DNA from: Cymodocea nodosa
Lineage: Eukaryota; Streptophyta; Magnoliopsida; Alismatales; Cymodoceaceae
Direction of reading: 5' to 3'
Assembly: GCA_036874045.1 (NCBI GenBank)
Contig: CM072347.1
Span: forward strand, 3,846,501-3,910,500
DNA: 64,000 nucleotides
Part shown: piece by piece, positions 35,438 through 48,003 of the stretch
How positions within the stretch are numbered: the first letter of the stretch is position 1
How the letters are laid out: the number at the start of each line of letters is the position of its first letter
Translations under genes and position numbers: made by a program
Notes under the pieces: generated by a model
Databases searched by the model: none
What the model was told of the DNA's origin: nothing
What the model saw: only the letters and a program-made list of their open reading frames with translations

Positions 35438-38024
35438 CTACACCACAGGAAATACCTTATTGTGGTGGAGTGATTCAATTTTATAGAGATGACACCACTG
35501 TGTTTGCCATCAAACGAAAATCAGGTCATATGTGGCTGCTAAGAGGCAATAAATTTAATGTTTTAAGGACTAACTCTACTAGACCCAAGAAGATTTGGAT
35601 ACCAAAAGCCTTAATTTCAGTATGATTTGCAGAATGACAAGGAGTTCCAAGCACATACAACAAAATGGATTGTAGACAGTGGGTACTCAAAGCACATGAC
35701 AGGTAGGAAAATTTTTCTTGATTCTGTTAAAAGCTTAAGTTCAGGATCTGTTAACTTTGGAAATAATGAAAAGTGTAAGATAACTGCAATAAGAAATATT
35801 ACATCTGAAAATGGTATAATTGAGAATGTCTTGCATGTCAATAGATTAAAACAGAATTTATTAATTGTATGACAGTTATGTGATAGAGGTTATACTATTT
35901 CTTTTAATGTTGAAAATTGTTACATTATTGATCCAGCTACGAATGAAATAAAATTTACTGGTATAAGAAATTGCTCAATTTATAGATTAAACTTTTCATG
36001 TAAAAATTCTGCAAGCAATTCCTGTTTGGTAGCAACTGGTGAAGATGATTGGGTGTGGCATAGAAGACTTAGCCACATCAGTATGAAGAATATCAAAAAG
36101 TTATCCAAGGGTGATCTTGTTAGGGATCTGCCTAAACTCACTTTTAAGAAAGATAAAGTGTGTAGTGAGTGTATGTTAGGGAAGTAGAAGAGAACTGCTC
36201 TTCACAGCAAAAATGTTTTTACCACCAAAAGGCCATTGGAACTGCTACATCTAGATTTGTTTGGTCATTCTCAAGTATCAAGTCTTAGGGGTCGAAAATA
36301 TACCTTTGTTATTGTTGATGATTTCTCTAGATTAACTTGGGTAATATTTTTGACACATAAAAATGAAACTTGCAATGAGTTCAGGAATTTCTACATAAGA
36401 GTTCAGAATCAGAAGGAACTAACAGTGAAGAAAAACAGAAGTGATATGGAGGAGAATTTGAAAACTATGAATTTGAAAACCTTTGCAATTCATTCAGAAT
36501 TCTGCATGAATTCTCCTATCCTAGAACTTCTGCTCAAAATGGAGTTGTGAAAAGGAAAAATAGGACATTGCAAGAAATGGTTAGAACTATGTTAAATGCC
36601 ACGGATCTACCTAAATTTCTCTAGGCAGAAGTTGTAGGAACAACTTGTCACATTTCCAACAGAACTCACATTAGATCTATGTTTAATAAGACACCATTTG
36701 AAATTTGGTTTGATAAGACTCCAAATGTTGGCTACTTTAAGACATTTGGATGCAAATGCTTTGTCTTAAATACAGGAAATGCTAAAGACAAGTTTGATGC
36801 AAAGTCTGAACCTGCCATACTTGTTGGTTACTCCTCTAGAAGCAAAGCTTACAGGGTATTTTTTGCTAAAGATAGAAAAGTAGAGGAAAGTATAAATGTT
36901 CAGTTTGATGAAGATCTGATCTAGAATTTCAAAAAGTTGAAGATTAAAAATGATAGTGAAAATGAATACTTTGAAGATGATAACTACAAGCAGAAACTCA
37001 AATCACAAGCGTCAGACCAGAATCACAACAATAGGTATCAGAATCATAACAGCTGGAAGTTCAGATCTGATCATACCGAGGAACAAATTATTGGAAATAT
37101 ATCTAAAAAGGTATAAACTAGAAGCAAAGCACAAGATATCTGCAATTTTTGTGCATTTGTATCAGAAATAGAGCCAAAATCAGTAGATGAAGCATGTAAG
37201 GATACCTATTGGACAATGGCTATGCAGGAAGAATTAAATCAGTTCTAGAAAAACAATGTTTGGGAACTAGTAGAAAAACTTGCAAGAAAATCCATTATTG
37301 GAACTAAATGGATTTTCAAAAACAAATTAGATGAAGAAGGTAACATTATCAGAAATAAAGCTCGACTAGTTGTACAAGGCTACAATCAACAGGAAGGTAT
37401 TGACTATGAAGAAACTTTTGCTCCTGTAGCCAAGATTGAAGCTATCAGAATGTTGCTTGCTTTTGCAAGTAGTATGAAGATAAGATTGTTTCAGATGGAT
37501 GTGAAGAGTGCCTTCTTAAATGGAGAAATTCAAAAAGAAGTGTTTGTTAAACAACCTCTTGGATTTGAAGATGAAGTCAAGTCGGATCATGTCTACAAAC
37601 TAAGAAAGGCTTTATATGGTCTAAAACAGGCACCTAGAGCTTGGTATGAGAAATTGAAAAAGTTTTAACTAAAAACAATTTCTCTATAGGCAAAGTAGAC
37701 AACACTTTGTTTATCAAAACTTTTGATGTGCATATTTTGATTGTACAAATATATGTTGATGATATAGTTTTTGGAGCCACTTCAGAAGAACTCTGTCATA
37801 GATTTCAAAATTTGATGAAAAATAAATTTGAAATGAGCATGATGGGAGAATTGAAGTTTTTCTTGGGATTACAGATTCATCAAGTTCATAATGGCATCTT
37901 TGTCAATCAAGAAAAATACTACAAAGAGATGTTGAAGAAATTTGGTTATGAAAACATCAAACTTGCAAATACTCTACTGAGTTCAAGCATTAAACTTGAA
38001 ATGGATGATTCAAGTGTTGTAGTG
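35438..38024 (+). pseudogene. copia pol of element C, first part: protease, integrase, RT start
   Basis: It resumes after copy 2 with the sequence that follows YGLGY on the other side. Protease is marked by WIVDSGYSKHMTG (35665-35705, the DSG-type active site), then GAG-pre-integrase (WHRRLSH near 36055), integrase (from HLDLFGHSQV near 36245, with a DDF motif), and RT (from about 37180: GTKWIFKNK, QMDVKSAFLNG, YGLKQAPRAWY, then YVDDIVFG at about 37753 as the catalytic box). It is cut at 38024 by gypsy copy 3. About six interruptions. Confidence 0.85.
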
Positions 38025-39881
38025 TGTTTGGGTTTTCCCAGCACTACACTAGAAAAACTTGGATTTGTTACTTCTATTTTTACTTAGTTAATTTATCTTT
38101 ATGTCTATTCTTTCTTTTAGAAGTAAACAAACAACCTTTAATACAATTTAGATATTAATTCCAATTTGTACTTTAACTGCAAGTGCACAGTGTCTATTGT
38201 ATTAGTGTGCAAGTACAGGTCGATCCCACAAGGAATTGCTAACGAATTTAAGAAATGTTTGATTGTGAACAATTCAAATTTATATTCAATAAGAACTCCG
38301 TTAAGTTACAGTTAACTCAACGGACTAAGTTCGTTGAGTTATGGCTAACTCAACGGACTATCCTCGTGGACTTAAGTTAACTCCACGAGTCTGTCTCTTC
38401 TTTATAATACTGCTATTTACAGAGGAATCGGCCAACCATTGGGCGATTCCATAGATTGTAAATAACATCAATTAAGTTTTTTAATGCTAGTTAACATTGA
38501 ATTTATCATTAAGCAATACTAACATTCAGATGATTCAAATAGTAACCATTAAAATCTTTAAGTTTTTTTGTACGAACCAATTTCAGTAAACTGTAAAATT
38601 AAAACTAACATAAAACAATCATAAAACTGATATAGACAACATTAATCACGATACAACACAAACAATACAACATACAAACAAAGATAAATTGTTTTTGGTA
38701 TTTTTATTTTGATGTGAACATGGAAATGGGCGAAAGGTGAAATGTAAAGTAATCTCACTTGACAGTAAATACTTCTGACACTACTTGCAACGCGATTACA
38801 TCACTGAAAATTAAACCACTTACAATTTTGTCTCCTCTCCCTGTAGAATCACGAGTCTAGAATTGCAAGATGATCTCCTCTTCAGCATACAGGCATCAAC
38901 CTGAAGCCAAGGCTAAAAGCTTTACGATCTCCTGAAATATGAGTTGGTGCTTGGTGAAAATGTCTTCCCTTCCCGCGACGCGATCACTCCTCACAGTGGT
39001 TGTCAGGCACTGTGTTTGGCTCAGAATCGACCTGACATCAAGCAAGTATCCTCACAGACCTCCAATGATTGGTGATTACGGTGGTGATAATGATGGTTGG
39101 TGTGATACTTCGGAGAATCGCCGATACTATCTGTAGAAAGCTCGGTGCTCCTCCTCTGTATACACTGGCCGTCCATCAATCACACACTTCTTCTTTTTTT
39201 CTTCTTTTCTTTTATATTTCTTCTGTAATAACTGCTTCTGCTTGAATGGTCGGTTGGATTTCCTTCCTTCAGATCAACGACGATGATTTCTTTCTCCCTA
39301 CGCGATTGAATTCCTGCGTGATATGTGCAAACGTGGTTTTTCCTTCCAATTGTCTATTCCTGCAACCGCTACAGTGGCATTTTAGAAAATATATAGTCCG
39401 TGGAGTTACAGATAACTCAACGGACTTTCTTCGTTGATTTAACTATAAAACACGTGCAAAAAATAACAACTTAAGTTTATAACGCTAACCTAACGCGTTA
39501 CCTTAATGTTCAATATAGCAACTCAACGCGTACAGTTATGCTAACTTAACGAGTTATAACTTAAGTAAATCTACCAGATCTCAACACGTGTACATCTGGA
39601 AATAAAATATTCTCTCTAAACATAACTGTTCGGCAATTTAAACATAACTATCTAAAATATCAGAAAATTCGGATACTTAAGAATTTCACAGCCTGCAACT
39701 TACCGGCAGTTCATAAATGTACTAAATTAACATTAATTCCCCAAAATTAAGTAGATTCTTCAATTAAAGCATATAACAGTGCAATTATAACATAATAGCT
39801 TAATTCTCATATGATAAGGTAAATATTATGCAATTAACTATCATTTAACCATTAATAATATGCACTTTTTCATTCTAAACA
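38025..39881 (-). repeat. 3' LTR of gypsy copy 3 (short, C-type U3)
   Basis: 1857 bp. The plus strand reads TGTTTGGGTTTTCCCAGC to TTCATTCTAAACA. It is collinear with the longer A-type LTRs, except that between CACGTGC and ATAACTTAAGTAAAT (39451-39556) a block with TAACTTAACGAGTTA and AACGCGTTA replaces the A-type units, and about 300 bp of further A units are absent. Confidence 0.9.
39451..39556 (-). promoter_or_regulatory. C-type U3 block shared with a copia LTR
   Basis: The same block is in the partner LTR (49441-49546), in the solo gypsy LTR (25852-25956, reverse strand) and, with about 8-10 differences, in the copia-type LTR piece at 29021-29128. It holds CACGTG, CTTAAGTTTATAACGC and paired GTTA/TAAC words. 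A cis-regulatory role is inferred from its U3 position. Confidence 0.6.
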
Positions 39882-39895
39882 CTTCCCCCATACCT
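39882..39895 (-). other. terminal polypurine tract (copy 3)
   Basis: The plus strand reads CTTCCCCCATACCT directly beside the 3' LTR; the element strand is AGGTATGGGGGAAG. Confidence 0.8.
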
Positions 39896-41647
39896 AAATT
39901 TTGCTAGTCCCTTAGCAAACTAAGATCTAATTAATTGGTCTTTTAAAAAGTGCTAGAATTAATTCGTCCCCTTTTTCTTTTTTTTCTTCTGTTTAGCATA
40001 AACATATATTCTGTATGTTTCAGTAATCAACCTGCAAAGATATTTAGAGTATATGTAAATTACATACAAAGTATATCATCTTCATATAGGTCTTAATTAT
40101 ATTATTGTTTGTTCTTTTTTTCATCATCTATAATCCTGAATTTTCCAATAAGTTTTCTAGAAGAAATTTTAACAACATACAAATCAAAGTACAATCCAAT
40201 TCAATCTGATTAAGACAAGTAGAATAAAGAATTGTATTTCCATTAAACAACTTCAAAAGTCAATTCTAGATTCATATTTCAGCAATTCTAGATAACAGAA
40301 AATATACTCGATTCATAAGATATCTGTATTTCACAAAACACTTGTATCTTTTCAAAACAGTATATATATATATATATTTTTTTGTACTTTAAAAGTTAAT
40401 TTGACAAGCTTGAATCATACAAGAGCTTTCTAATGTACCCATGTAACGAGCTTTCAGTCAACAATCCCAGATCTAATCAAGATCTTAGGTTGCCAGATTT
40501 TCAGAGTCCTTTTTCAAGTCAACAATCCTTACATACCTATCTGCTCTAGTACAAAAGGCTCATGATCAAATAAGTCAATAAACTCTCAAAGTCTTCTTCT
40601 TTTTTTCTTCTTTTTTTAAAACAAATGCACACACAAAACAAAGCATTAATCACATACTATATATGCACGTATTTCATTAATACAGATGCAGTAAAACACC
40701 AATCTCATATAATATTGCTTCTATCATTTACTAAAGATATGAATCCATAACAATAAGCTCATACTTTATCTGTAGTTTAATAAGATCTACACATAAATCA
40801 TTCTACAAGTTTAATCAATCAAAGTAAATGTATCTTTCATCATATGTGTTTCATTTAATCTAGAATTCACATCTCAGCTCCTTCAGGACTTCAGATAATT
40901 TTCTGATTAAGCATTAAATATTCTGATTTCATTTTAAAATCGTGAAACTGTTAAACTCATGAAATTCAGAAAAATCATAAGATATTATATCTAGATTTAC
41001 AAAAATAATAAATTCTATAGCATCTTCTATAGCCTTCTAAATATAACATTTAAGTAGTTTATAAAAATTTTACAGTCTCAATTATCGGATAGTTATAGCA
41101 AGTTCATAAAAATTTTCAATTTCCTCAAAACTTTGCAGTACCATTTTAATTCCTTTAATTAACAAACTTACATGGTTGTTACTTTAATTACCTCCCCCCC
41201 ATACCTACATTTTGCATTGTCCTCAATGTAAAAGATTTGACAATAAGTACAGTAATTGTAGCAGGCATGAATAAAGTTTTGTTTGATTTAAAATTCAAGA
41301 TAAGTAATTGGTTACATACCTTGTTCCATTTGTATCTCTTTCTGCATATTCCGATTTTTGATTCTGAAAAACTTTTCATTCCCAGATAAATACAGAATAT
41401 AAAACAAAATAACATTTAAAAGATATTAATAAATCAGTGTCTTGTGTGGAACCCAGGCTCCTATTCCTTTGGTGGCTCACAAGCAAGCTAGTTGGTTTCC
41501 CAAAACAGATACCAACAAACTGGATTGATATTTTGTTTTGTTTGTTTTTTTTTTCTTTTTTAAATGAATATGAAAACTTCAAAATTCTTTTTTTTCTTTC
41601 TAAAAATAAATGCAGAATACACAACATTAAACACATAAAATCACAGC
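39896..41647 (-). other. 3' noncoding tract of gypsy copy 3 with internal purine hallmark
   Basis: Reverse-complement counterpart of 1927-3676. The Athila-type hallmark (GAGGACAATGCAAAAT then a G-run) is at 41191-41228 on the minus strand. No gene is supported. A (TA)n run lies near 40364-40378. Confidence 0.7.
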
Positions 41648-42756
41648 TTAAGAACATGATTGAAAAGTAGAAACAAATGGAATAAATGTATCAGTCCAAG
41701 CAAACTTTTTAGGCATAGTTCTTCTTGCTATTAATTCTGTTTTAATGCAGTTCTTGTTCCTTTTTAATTTGTAAACATGCAATATATTATAAATACCAAA
41801 TACGAGTGTATTACCATTAATGATATGTAATGCAGAAAGGGATCCTTTTTGGTTCCAAGGTAATGTAGCAGTTTCTATTTCTACATCTATTTCAATATAC
41901 TCCTCTTCCCACTTCCATTCATTCATGTCTTCCATAATCCATATTTGAAATTTCATTAGTTCATCCCACCATCTTATCAGACATAAAGTAGGATCATCTT
42001 CTTCATTATACCACATTCCTATTTGAATTTCATTAAATTTTTCAGATGGTGGTTTAGCTATTTCACTTGGTACAAGTAAAATTTCTATATAATCATCATA
42101 ACTGTCTATGCTCACTATGTATAAATCAGATCTATATGCTATTGATATTTCCGTGACTAAATAGATATAACCATCAAGTATGACATGTGTTTGATTAATT
42201 AATGATTTCTGTCCTAGATATATTATAATGTTTTCATTCCAAGATCTGTTCAGAAAATTATACACACTTAAGCGTAAATCTTCACCCCAATTTCCTATAG
42301 GTCTCCAATAATATAATTTTTCAGGAATTGTAGAATTTTTATCAGAAAATATTAAAGCTGACCCACAATTTTCAGTTGGTGCTTCAAATATATTAGGTCT
42401 TCCTATATTACATTCTTCTCATGTTATAGGATTTCTTATCAAAATATCAGGTAATGATAAACTTGCATACATTGGTCTCGTCTTGTATATGATTAATCTT
42501 TCATCTATCCCCATAATATGACTCATTCCTTCTAATGCATTGGGTGGAATTCCAGTAGTTTCTTCCATAGCCAGATATTCATGGGTATTTGAACTATGAT
42601 TAAATGACCTCCATATGAATCCATCTCTAAACTTAGTCATTTTTGCAGCTTGTAGTCCCTGAAAATATTTTTCTTCAATACAGTCTTTAATTTCCTTTCA
42701 TACAAGTTACTTAGTATTTCCCTTTGTGCATCCAACGGTAATTGCATTAATTCCAT
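41648..42756 (-). pseudogene. F-box/F-box-associated protein gene of gypsy copy 3
   Basis: Minus strand. It is collinear with the copy 1 gene over nearly its whole length, with the same ATG after TCGAC and the same last residues (TFQSCS, stop). The long C-terminal half is open (205 residues: MYNFLNRSWNENIIIYLG, VILDGYIYLVT, DDPTLCLIRWWDELMKFQIW, ETATLPWNQKGSL) and many codon changes between copies are conservative. It follows pol after a repeat-rich spacer of about 0.6 kb. Of the three copies this has the best kept C-terminal half; the F-box end is less well kept, with about two or three interruptions in all. Confidence 0.72.
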
Positions 42757-42929
42757 TTGTCGATTATGTAAAACACAAATAAAAATTTAGTAGAGACAAA
42801 AAACTAACATAGCTACTACACACCCTCGTGGAGTTACGGTTAACTCAACAGACTTACTTCGTTGAGTTAACACTTGTGGCAACATCTAAGTTTCACTCAC
42901 GTAAGTTTTCTATTCTATGTTTTTTTTTT

Positions 42930-43270
42930 TTTACAGGTTTAACTGATACTATGCTTCGGTCAGACCTAAATATTTTTTTATTTTTTTACTTTTCTTTTGG
43001 TTGGACCGATACAATGTTTCGGTAAAATCAAATTTTTTCTGAAAATTAATATACAATTTTTTTTCCGGTTTAACCGATGCTACGCTTCAATCAGACCTAA
43101 ATATTTTTTTATTTTTTTACTTTTCTAACAGTTGGACCGATACTATGTTTCAGTAAAACCAATATTTTTTTCTAAAAATTAATATACAATTTTTTTCTTT
43201 TTTTTTTAAACATTCCGGTCATACCAATGCTACGCTTCGGTCAGATCTAAATATTTTTTAATTTTCTGAT
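42930..43270 (-). repeat. tandem repeat of about 125 bp between pol and F-box gene
   Basis: About 2.7 units. Each has GTTTAACCGATGCTACGCTTC, GTCAGACCTAAATATTTTTT, a T-run, and GTTGGACCGATACTATG followed by TTTCGGTAAAACC. One related unit is in copy 2 near 27835. It is followed by a (TA)n run near 43320-43362. Confidence 0.75.
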
Positions 43271-43400
43271 CATACCGATGGATCTAGTCGGTTGAACCGC
43301 AACTATTTTTATGTTTTATATATATTTTTAATGTTTTATATATATATATATATATAAACATAAAAACTGATTTCTTACTAAGTAAAGCTCAAGTAGTCCT

Positions 43401-46400
43401 CTACTCTAACTAATTTTCGTAGATGGTTATAGAGTCTAGCCATATAAAGATATACTTCTTGTCCTATTTCAAAGTTTTTAGAAATAATTTTTCTGTCATG
43501 TCAGAATTTAATTTTCTCTTTTTCTCTTACAGTCTTCGAATAAGCTTCATTTCTAAATTCTTCTAATTCAATTAGTTGCATTTTCCTATTTTCAACAGCT
43601 TGATTTAAATTAGTGTTTAGAGTTTTTAATGCCCAATAAGCTTTATGTTCTATTTCAGCAAGTAAATGACAACTTTTTCTATATACTAGCCTAAAAGGTG
43701 ACATACCTAAGTTCATTTTATAAGCAGTTCTATAAGCCCAAAGTGCATCTATCAATCTATTAGCTTAATCTGTTCTAGTAGGATTTACTACTTTTTCCAA
43801 GATTAATTTAATTTGTTTGTTTGCACTTTCTACTTGTCCACTTGTTTGCGGATGATATGATGCTGCAATTTTGTGGTTTACTCCATATTTCTTCATTAAG
43901 GCTTCAAAACTTCTATTACAGAAATGAGTTCCTCTATCACTAATAATAGCTTTAGGTATTCCAAATCTGGCAAATATATTTGTTCTTATAAATTGTATTA
44001 CCACTTTGTTATCATTAGTTTTTGTAGGAATAGCTTCTATCCATATAGATATATAATCCACCACCAACAATATGTAATTAAATTGATTAAACATAGGAAA
44101 TGGACCCATAAAATCTATTCCCCACACATCAAAGATTTCAACCTCAACAATAGGATTAAGAGGCATCATATTCCTCTTTGATATTCTTCCTATTTGTTGA
44201 CATCTTAAACAGCTTAAGCAATATTTATGAGCATCTTTGAATAGTGTTGGCCAATAAAACCCACATTGCAGAATTTTTGCAGCAATTTTCCATGAACCAA
44301 AATGTCCTCCACAAGCTTGGTCATGACAGAAAGACAATATGCTCGAATATTCAGTTTCTGGAACACACCTCCTTAAAACCAGATCAGGACATTTCTTAAA
44401 TAAGTAAGGGTCTTCCCAATAGTAATATTTTACTCTTGAGAAAAACAATTTCTTATCCTGTCTATTCCAATCCTTAGGTGTTAAACCAGTAACTAAGTAA
44501 TTAACTATGTCTGCATACCAAGGCATTGTGTTGATGGTCATTAATTGTTCATCAGGAAAATTATCCTTAATTTCAATATTTGATTTTTCTATTTGTAATC
44601 TTGATAAATGATCTGCTACTACATTCTCACAACCTTTTTTATCTTTAATTTCTAAATCAAATTCTTGCAATAATAATATCCATCGAATTAATCTAGGTTT
44701 AGTTTCTTTTTTCTTTATTAGATGTTTTAGAGCTAAATGATCCATGTATACTATTACTTTAGCTCCAATCAAATATGATCTAAACTTTTCTAAAGCAAAC
44801 ACAACAGCTAATAATTCTTTTTCAGTAGTTGTGTAATTAACTTGAGCATCATTTAAGATTTTGCTTGCATAATGAATCACTCTAGGAGATTTTTCTATCT
44901 TCTGTCCTAACACTGCTCCTACAGCAAAATCAGAAGCATCGCACATTAATTCAAATGGATGGTTCCAATTAGGTGCTTGAATTATAGGAGTTGAAATTAA
45001 GCTAGTCTTAAGTCTGAAAATGTTTTCTTGCAATTTTTATCAAAGTTAAATGGAACATCTTTTAATAGATTAGTTAAAGGTCTAGCTATCTTGCTAAAGT
45101 CTTTAATAAATCTTCTATAAAAACCAGCATGTCCTAGAAATGATCTAATATATTTTACTGATTTAGGTTCTGGTAGATTAGAAATTACTTCTATTTTAGC
45201 TTTATCTACTTCTAACCCTTTTTTAGAAACAACATGCCCTAAGACTATTCCTTGTTTAACCATGAAGTGACATTTTTCCCAATTTAAAACCATATTTTTT
45301 TCCACACAGCGTTTTAATATTTGGTCTAAATTGCTTAAACACACTTCATATGAGTTACCATATACAGTAAAATCATCCATAAATATTTCTAAAAATTCAT
45401 CAGTCATTCTAGTAAATATGCCCTGCACACACCTTTGAAAGGTAGCTAGCGCATTGCATAATCCGAATGACATTCTTTTAAAAGCATAAGTTCCATTAGG
45501 ACAGGTGAAAGTTGTTTTCTCTTGATCCTCTAATGCTACTGGAATTTGATTATACCCTGAATACCCATCTAGGAAACAAAAATATTCTTGCCCTGCTAAT
45601 CTTTCCAACATTTGATCTATAAAAGGTAAGGGAAAATGATCTTTCCTAGTCACAGCATTCAGGTTTCTATAGTCTATACATACTTTCCAACCTGATTGAA
45701 TTCTAATAGGTATCAAGTCTTGACTTTCATTCCTAATAACTATTAATCCTGATTTCTTGGGAACTACATGGATTGGACTAACCTACGAACTATCAAAAAT
45801 CGGATAAATTATATCATTATCTAACCATTTAACTATTTCCTTCCTGACTACTTCCTTAAGGTTTGGATTTAATCTCCTCTTAGGAATTCTAACAGGTTTA
45901 GCATTCTCTTCTAAATATATGTGGTGACAGCATAAAGTTGAACTTAACCCTTTTCTATCAGTCATAGTCCATCCTATTGCTTCTTTATAACTTTTTACTA
46001 CATCTTTTAATTTAGCTATTTGATCCTCTTTTAAATCTGAAGCAATAATGATTGGACAGGTACGTTTATCTTCCAGAAATATATAAGTTAATTCAGGAGG
46101 TAAAAGTTTTAATTCTAAATGCTGCCCATCAGAAGCTAGAGCTCCTAATTGAACATCATCATTTTTTAAATTAATTTCTTCCTGATCTTCTTCTATATTT
46201 ATGCTTTCACTTTCTTCTAAAGTTTCAAAATTGATTTGCCTATTTAATTCTTCTTGAATCACATCATCTAACATATCTCCTTCATCCTCTAAAAAGTCTA
46301 TGGTATGTAAGGACATTTCTAACTCCTTAAACCTTTCTGATTTGAAAATATTTAATTGAGTATCCTCATTACCATATGCTAACTTCATTACTCCAATTTT

Positions 46401-47942
46401 ACAATTTATAACAGCTCCTAATGTTGCTAAAAATGGCCTTCCCAAAATTAAAGATGTATCACTATTTTTATGCTTAATTTGTTGGGAATCCAAAATTACA
46501 ATATCAATTGGATATATAAAATTCTTGATTTTAATTAAGACATCCTCTATTTTTCCTCTAGGGTATCTTATACTTCTATCTGCTAATTGAATAACCGTAC
46601 TAGAAGGAGTTAAGCCTTCTAATCCTAAGGATGCAAATATATCACTTGGCATAACATTTATACCTGCACCTAAGTCTATTAAGGTTCTTTCTAGAATGAT
46701 ATTTCCTATGGTGCATGATATAACACGGTTCCAAGATCAGATAACTTTTTAGGAATTTGTGGCAGAAATAGGGAACTACTTTGCTCAGCTAAAAAGACCT
46801 TTCTAAGAACTTTTCACTCTCTTTTCTTAGTACACCAATCCTTTAGAAATTTAGCACAAGGTGGCATATTCTGCAATAGATCTAACAAAGGAATGTTAAC
46901 TTGTACTTTTTCAAAAATTTCTCTGATTTTTTCTTATTTTTCAGGAATTGTTTGTTGTAATCTTTCAGGATAGGGTGCTAAAGATTTTTGATTTCAAAGA
47001 CTCTTTTTCTTTCAGTTGACTTGTTTGATCATTTTTAGCTTCAATTGCAGATTCAGATTGTTCTTTAGTGATTTCTAGATTTTCAGCTATTACATTTTCA
47101 TTATCATTTTGATTTTTACTCTTGTCCACCTTCATATCATTTCCATTTTGAGTTCTTGGTGGTATATCAGTTTCAGATCTTAATGTTACACATACATCTT
47201 CCAGATTTTCGTTACTTTCATGATGTTTTTGTATATCATTTTCATGATTATGATCTTCAATTATTTTTAGTTTTAAAGTGCATTCTTTAAATTCTCTTAC
47301 ATTAGTGTTTTCTATTTGTTGTATATTTTGCAAATTATGCAGGTTTATAACATTATAATTCTCATTGTCCTGTTGCATAACTTGAATTTTCATTGCATTT
47401 TCATCTAATGCTTTTAATTTTGTTTCTAGATCATCTAATTTCATTGCATTCAATTTTTGATCAATTTTCTTTATGGCTTTTTCAGTTTCGTAAATTATAT
47501 CCTATTTAGGTTCTGAATATGCCTCCTTATAGTTTAACTGGTTGACTTCTTGTTGTTGACACACAAAGTATTCCAGTTTGTCCAGATTTTGCTCTATACT
47601 ATGCTCTAGTCTGTCATAGCTATTCCAAACTTCAGTGTCTCTCATCATATTACACATTCTATACTGACCATCAGTTGGGTAAACTATAGGATTCTCATAC
47701 TCAGCTCTATTATATTGAGGATAATTCATTTGTTATTCATGGGATCTAACAATCTGTAAATGTCTCAATTTCAAACAATCAGAAATGTCGTGTCTTTCAG
47801 AATTGCAGAATTCACATAAACTAATTAAAGGTTTCAGAAATCTTTGAGCATAAGCATATGCCATATTCTTAATTACAGAAGAAAACACACAACTCTGACT
47901 ATTAAAACGAAACAGCTCTAATAGTTGCTTATATCTATTCAA
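43401..47942 (-). pseudogene. gypsy pol region of copy 3: zinc-motif ORF, protease, RT, RNase H, integrase
   Basis: Minus order: short ORF with CEFCNSERHDISDC (47733-47942), linker (46965-47729), protease with downstream SDIFASLGLEGLTPSSTVIQ and LILGRPFLATLGAVIN (46380-46652), RT (44997-46000: [45 protein letters not shown] with the MDD box), RNase H (about 44700-45030: [16 protein letters not shown]), integrase (43501-44400: zinc [48 protein letters not shown]). The enzymes would copy and insert the element. It is the best kept pol in the window, with about six interruptions. The integrase end is shorter than in copy 2. Confidence 0.88.
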
Positions 47943-47979
47943 TTCAATTCAATTCACTTCGACTCAATTCAATTCAATT

Positions 47980-47996
47980 CCCTGGCAACGGTACCA
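47980..47996 (-). other. primer binding site of copy 3 (tRNA-Asp type)
   Basis: The element strand reads TGGTACCGTTGCCAGGG, seven bases from the 5' LTR, close to the copy 2 site. A short (AATTC)n run lies beside it at about 47936-47978. Confidence 0.8.
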
Positions 47997-48003
47997 TAAA
48001 ACT

